Below, one piece after another: positions 62,766 to 64,000 of a stretch of DNA of 64,000 nucleotides. The notes below the pieces were generated by a model that was not told the DNA's origin, did no database searches, and saw only the letters and a list, made by a program, of their open reading frames with translations. This DNA comes from JAJCYX01 sp965243825 (lineage in GTDB: Bacteria > Chloroflexota > Dehalococcoidia > Lucifugimonadales > Lucifugimonadaceae). The stretch lies in assembly GCA_965243825.1 (NCBI GenBank), contig CBDEVT010000001.1:930001-994000 (forward strand), written 5' to 3'. The translations under genes and the position numbers were made by a program. How positions within the stretch are numbered: position 1 is the first letter of the stretch; each line of letters starts with the position of its first letter.

Positions 62766-63527
62766 CTACAGACCGAACTTGACGACCAACTCTGGGCCTT
62801 CACCATACTCTTCACCGGCGTAACCGCCCCAGGTATCGGTTATTACGAAGCCGCGTTCTTCAACCAGCCCGATAAGTTCATCCGGGTAGTAGCAACGCAT
62901 CGCTATCTTCATTACCGCTTCATCGACCAGTTCGGTGCCATCCCACATCCGGTAAATGAGCTCCGGATAGACCGTGAGCGTGTCTTCGTTGAAGCCAGCG
63001 TTACGATGATGACGTGTTAACCGTCCTCCCTCGAAGGGCACTTCCCAGTTGAACACTTCGTCACTGGATGCCCAGAAGTCGAACAAAGCGTCTCGTTCTC
63101 GATTTGGCCTGAACGCAGTGATGATGCATTTTGCGTGTGGATTGAGATGCGCTCGCACTGTGCCGAAGAATCCATCTACTTGAGAGTCCGACTCTAGATT
63201 CTGGAACATGCGAAATGGCGCAGTGATTAGGTCGAAGCCGCTATCGAGTTTTAGTGAGGAAGCTTCACCCAATTGAACCTTCGCTCGGAATTCCGGAATT
63301 GACCGGTGCGCCAGCTTTTCTCTGCAGATTTCAAGCATCGACTCAGAACGGTCAACACCCTGAATGAACCCACAATGGTCGACAAGCTGGGTCAGGACTC
63401 TACCCGTGCCGCAACCTAGCTCGAGCACAGCTGCCGTCTTGGAAGGGACCTGACCGATGTAGAAGTCGATGTCCTTGATTGTTAGGCTGCAGATCGTAGT
63501 AACGAGCTGCTCTTTGACGCTCGTCAC
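62766..63527 (-). CDS. Class I SAM-dependent methyltransferase
   Basis: The 253-residue protein has the SAM-binding motif AAVLELGCGTGRVLTQL, then GVDRSESMLEICREKL (ribose-binding acidic residue) and DLITAPFRMFQNLESDSQVDGFF. The C-terminal part (RMWDGTELVDEAVMKIAMRCYYPDELIGLVEERGFVI) resembles methyltransferases of the family that methylate small acceptors. The acceptor is unknown. It is convergent with the 61544 methyltransferase and divergent from the regulator fragment at the right edge. The start region leaves about 60 bases to that fragment. Confidence 0.9.
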   Translation of the reverse strand: MTSVKEQLVTTICSLTIKDIDFYIGQVPSKTAAVLELGCGTGRVLTQLVDHCGFIQGVDRSESMLEICREKLAHRSIPEFRAKVQLGEASSLKLDSGFDLITAPFRMFQNLESDSQVDGFFGTVRAHLNPHAKCIITAFRPNRERDALFDFWASSDEVFNWEVPFEGGRLTRHHRNAGFNEDTLTVYPELIYRMWDGTELVDEAVMKIAMRCYYPDELIGLVEERGFVITDTWGGYAGEEYGEGPELVVKFGL

Positions 63528-63584
63528 GTTTGAATCGGGGAATGTTCTTCATTATTTAGGTATCGTGCGGTTCGGCCTGCGTGA

Positions 63585-64000
63585 ATACGATCCTTTCCAA
63601 CGAACAATCAATTGGCGTCCCAATCAAGCATCATCGACATTCTTCATAGAGTCGCATCTGGAAACCTCACTCCTGAAGAGGCGCACAATTGCATTATCGG
63701 CGCGGCCGCGACGTCCATGCGTGAAGGCAATTCTGCGTTGGCCAGTGGTTCAGTATCGCTGGCGCGAGTTCGCTTCGAGGCGGCCATCGAGGAGGCCGCG
63801 GCCGAGACGAATGAAGCCTTGAGGGCTGAGGCGCTGTTTGGCCTTGGCAAAACCCTCAACGCTTCAGACCACCGTTCAGGGACTCCGTTCATATGCGACG
63901 CATTTGATCTATTCGTCGAGAATCGATTGCCTGAGCGTGCCATTGAAGTCGCCAGACATCAAGGTGGATTCCCATACAACAGGAGAATCCTGGACATGGT
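63585..64000 (+). pseudogene. Fragment of a ninth LuxR-type regulator lacking HTH and ATPase, runs off the edge
   Basis: The frame opens after a stop at 63582 and continues to the window end. IIGAAATSMREGNSALASGS, later LARVRFEAAIEEAAAETNEALRAEALFGLGKT and CDAFDLFVENRLPERAIEVARHQGG, aligns with the TPR start of regulator 4 (SIVAGNNALAAFAWEDARLHFETAL, then AFHIFLEAGETASAIETA). The preceding 450 or so residues with winged helix and ATPase are missing; a methyltransferase gene lies there instead. The first in-frame ATG is at 63717 and a TTG is at 63612. It could be a 5'-truncated pseudogene or a rare TPR-only regulator. The C-terminal end lies outside the window. Confidence 0.55.

Overview
The window looks like a chromosomal segment of an uncultivated, probably marine or freshwater Chloroflexota bacterium (SAR202/Dehalococcoidia-like). 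This is inferred, not proven. The basis is intermediate GC, many GTG/TTG starts, an F420-type luciferase-like oxidoreductase, a nitronate monooxygenase, several SnoaL/NTF2-like genes, short exported proteins with PT-rich stalks, and above all a dense family of very large AAA/TPR/LuxR regulators.

Layout. 0-8 kb: an edge-truncated exported gluzincin-type protein, an LLM oxidoreductase and the first large regulator flanked by exported proteins. 8-10.7 kb: a gene-poor stretch with decayed gene pieces, two pairs of dispersed repeats and a small exported protein. 10.7-13.7 kb: an orphan peptide-type ABC binding lipoprotein and permease. 13.8-21 kb: regulator 2 between two exported barrel-like proteins, then an ECF sigma factor coupled to a membrane-anchored Kelch protein. 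21-51.7 kb: an array of six more regulators (21655, 30194, 33550, 39755, 42984, 48840), most paired with an exported protein or lipoprotein, interrupted by a kinase-like/ABM pair and a nitronate monooxygenase/PadR/SRPBCC cluster. 51.7-58.9 kb: an island-like part with tRNA-like fragments, small metabolic genes, a tyrosine recombinase, a remnant of a second recombinase, and a frameshifted IS3-family element that sits where two genes are broken. 59-64 kb: small membrane and exported genes, a SnoaL protein, two methyltransferases and, at the right edge, a fragment of a ninth regulator that lacks its ATPase.

Two patterns stand out. First, nine copies of a previously unfamiliar intergenic repeat with the core GGGGATGATAGGCAGAAC occur between 21.5 and 62.7 kb. 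All are on the + strand. Most are followed by a hairpin whose sequence differs in every copy but whose pairing is kept, including G-U pairs, and five also have an upstream arm complementary to the GGCAGAAC core. This looks like a structured RNA or a cassette-boundary element; consecutive copies enclose complete gene modules. Second, five of the eight complete regulators have a second, N-terminal winged-helix DNA-binding domain. Exactly those five carry a palindrome overlapping or touching their own start codon, each with a different sequence, which suggests a family of self-recognising regulator/operator pairs. The regulators and the neighbouring exported proteins probably form sensing or surface-response modules, but the signals and targets cannot be read from the sequence.
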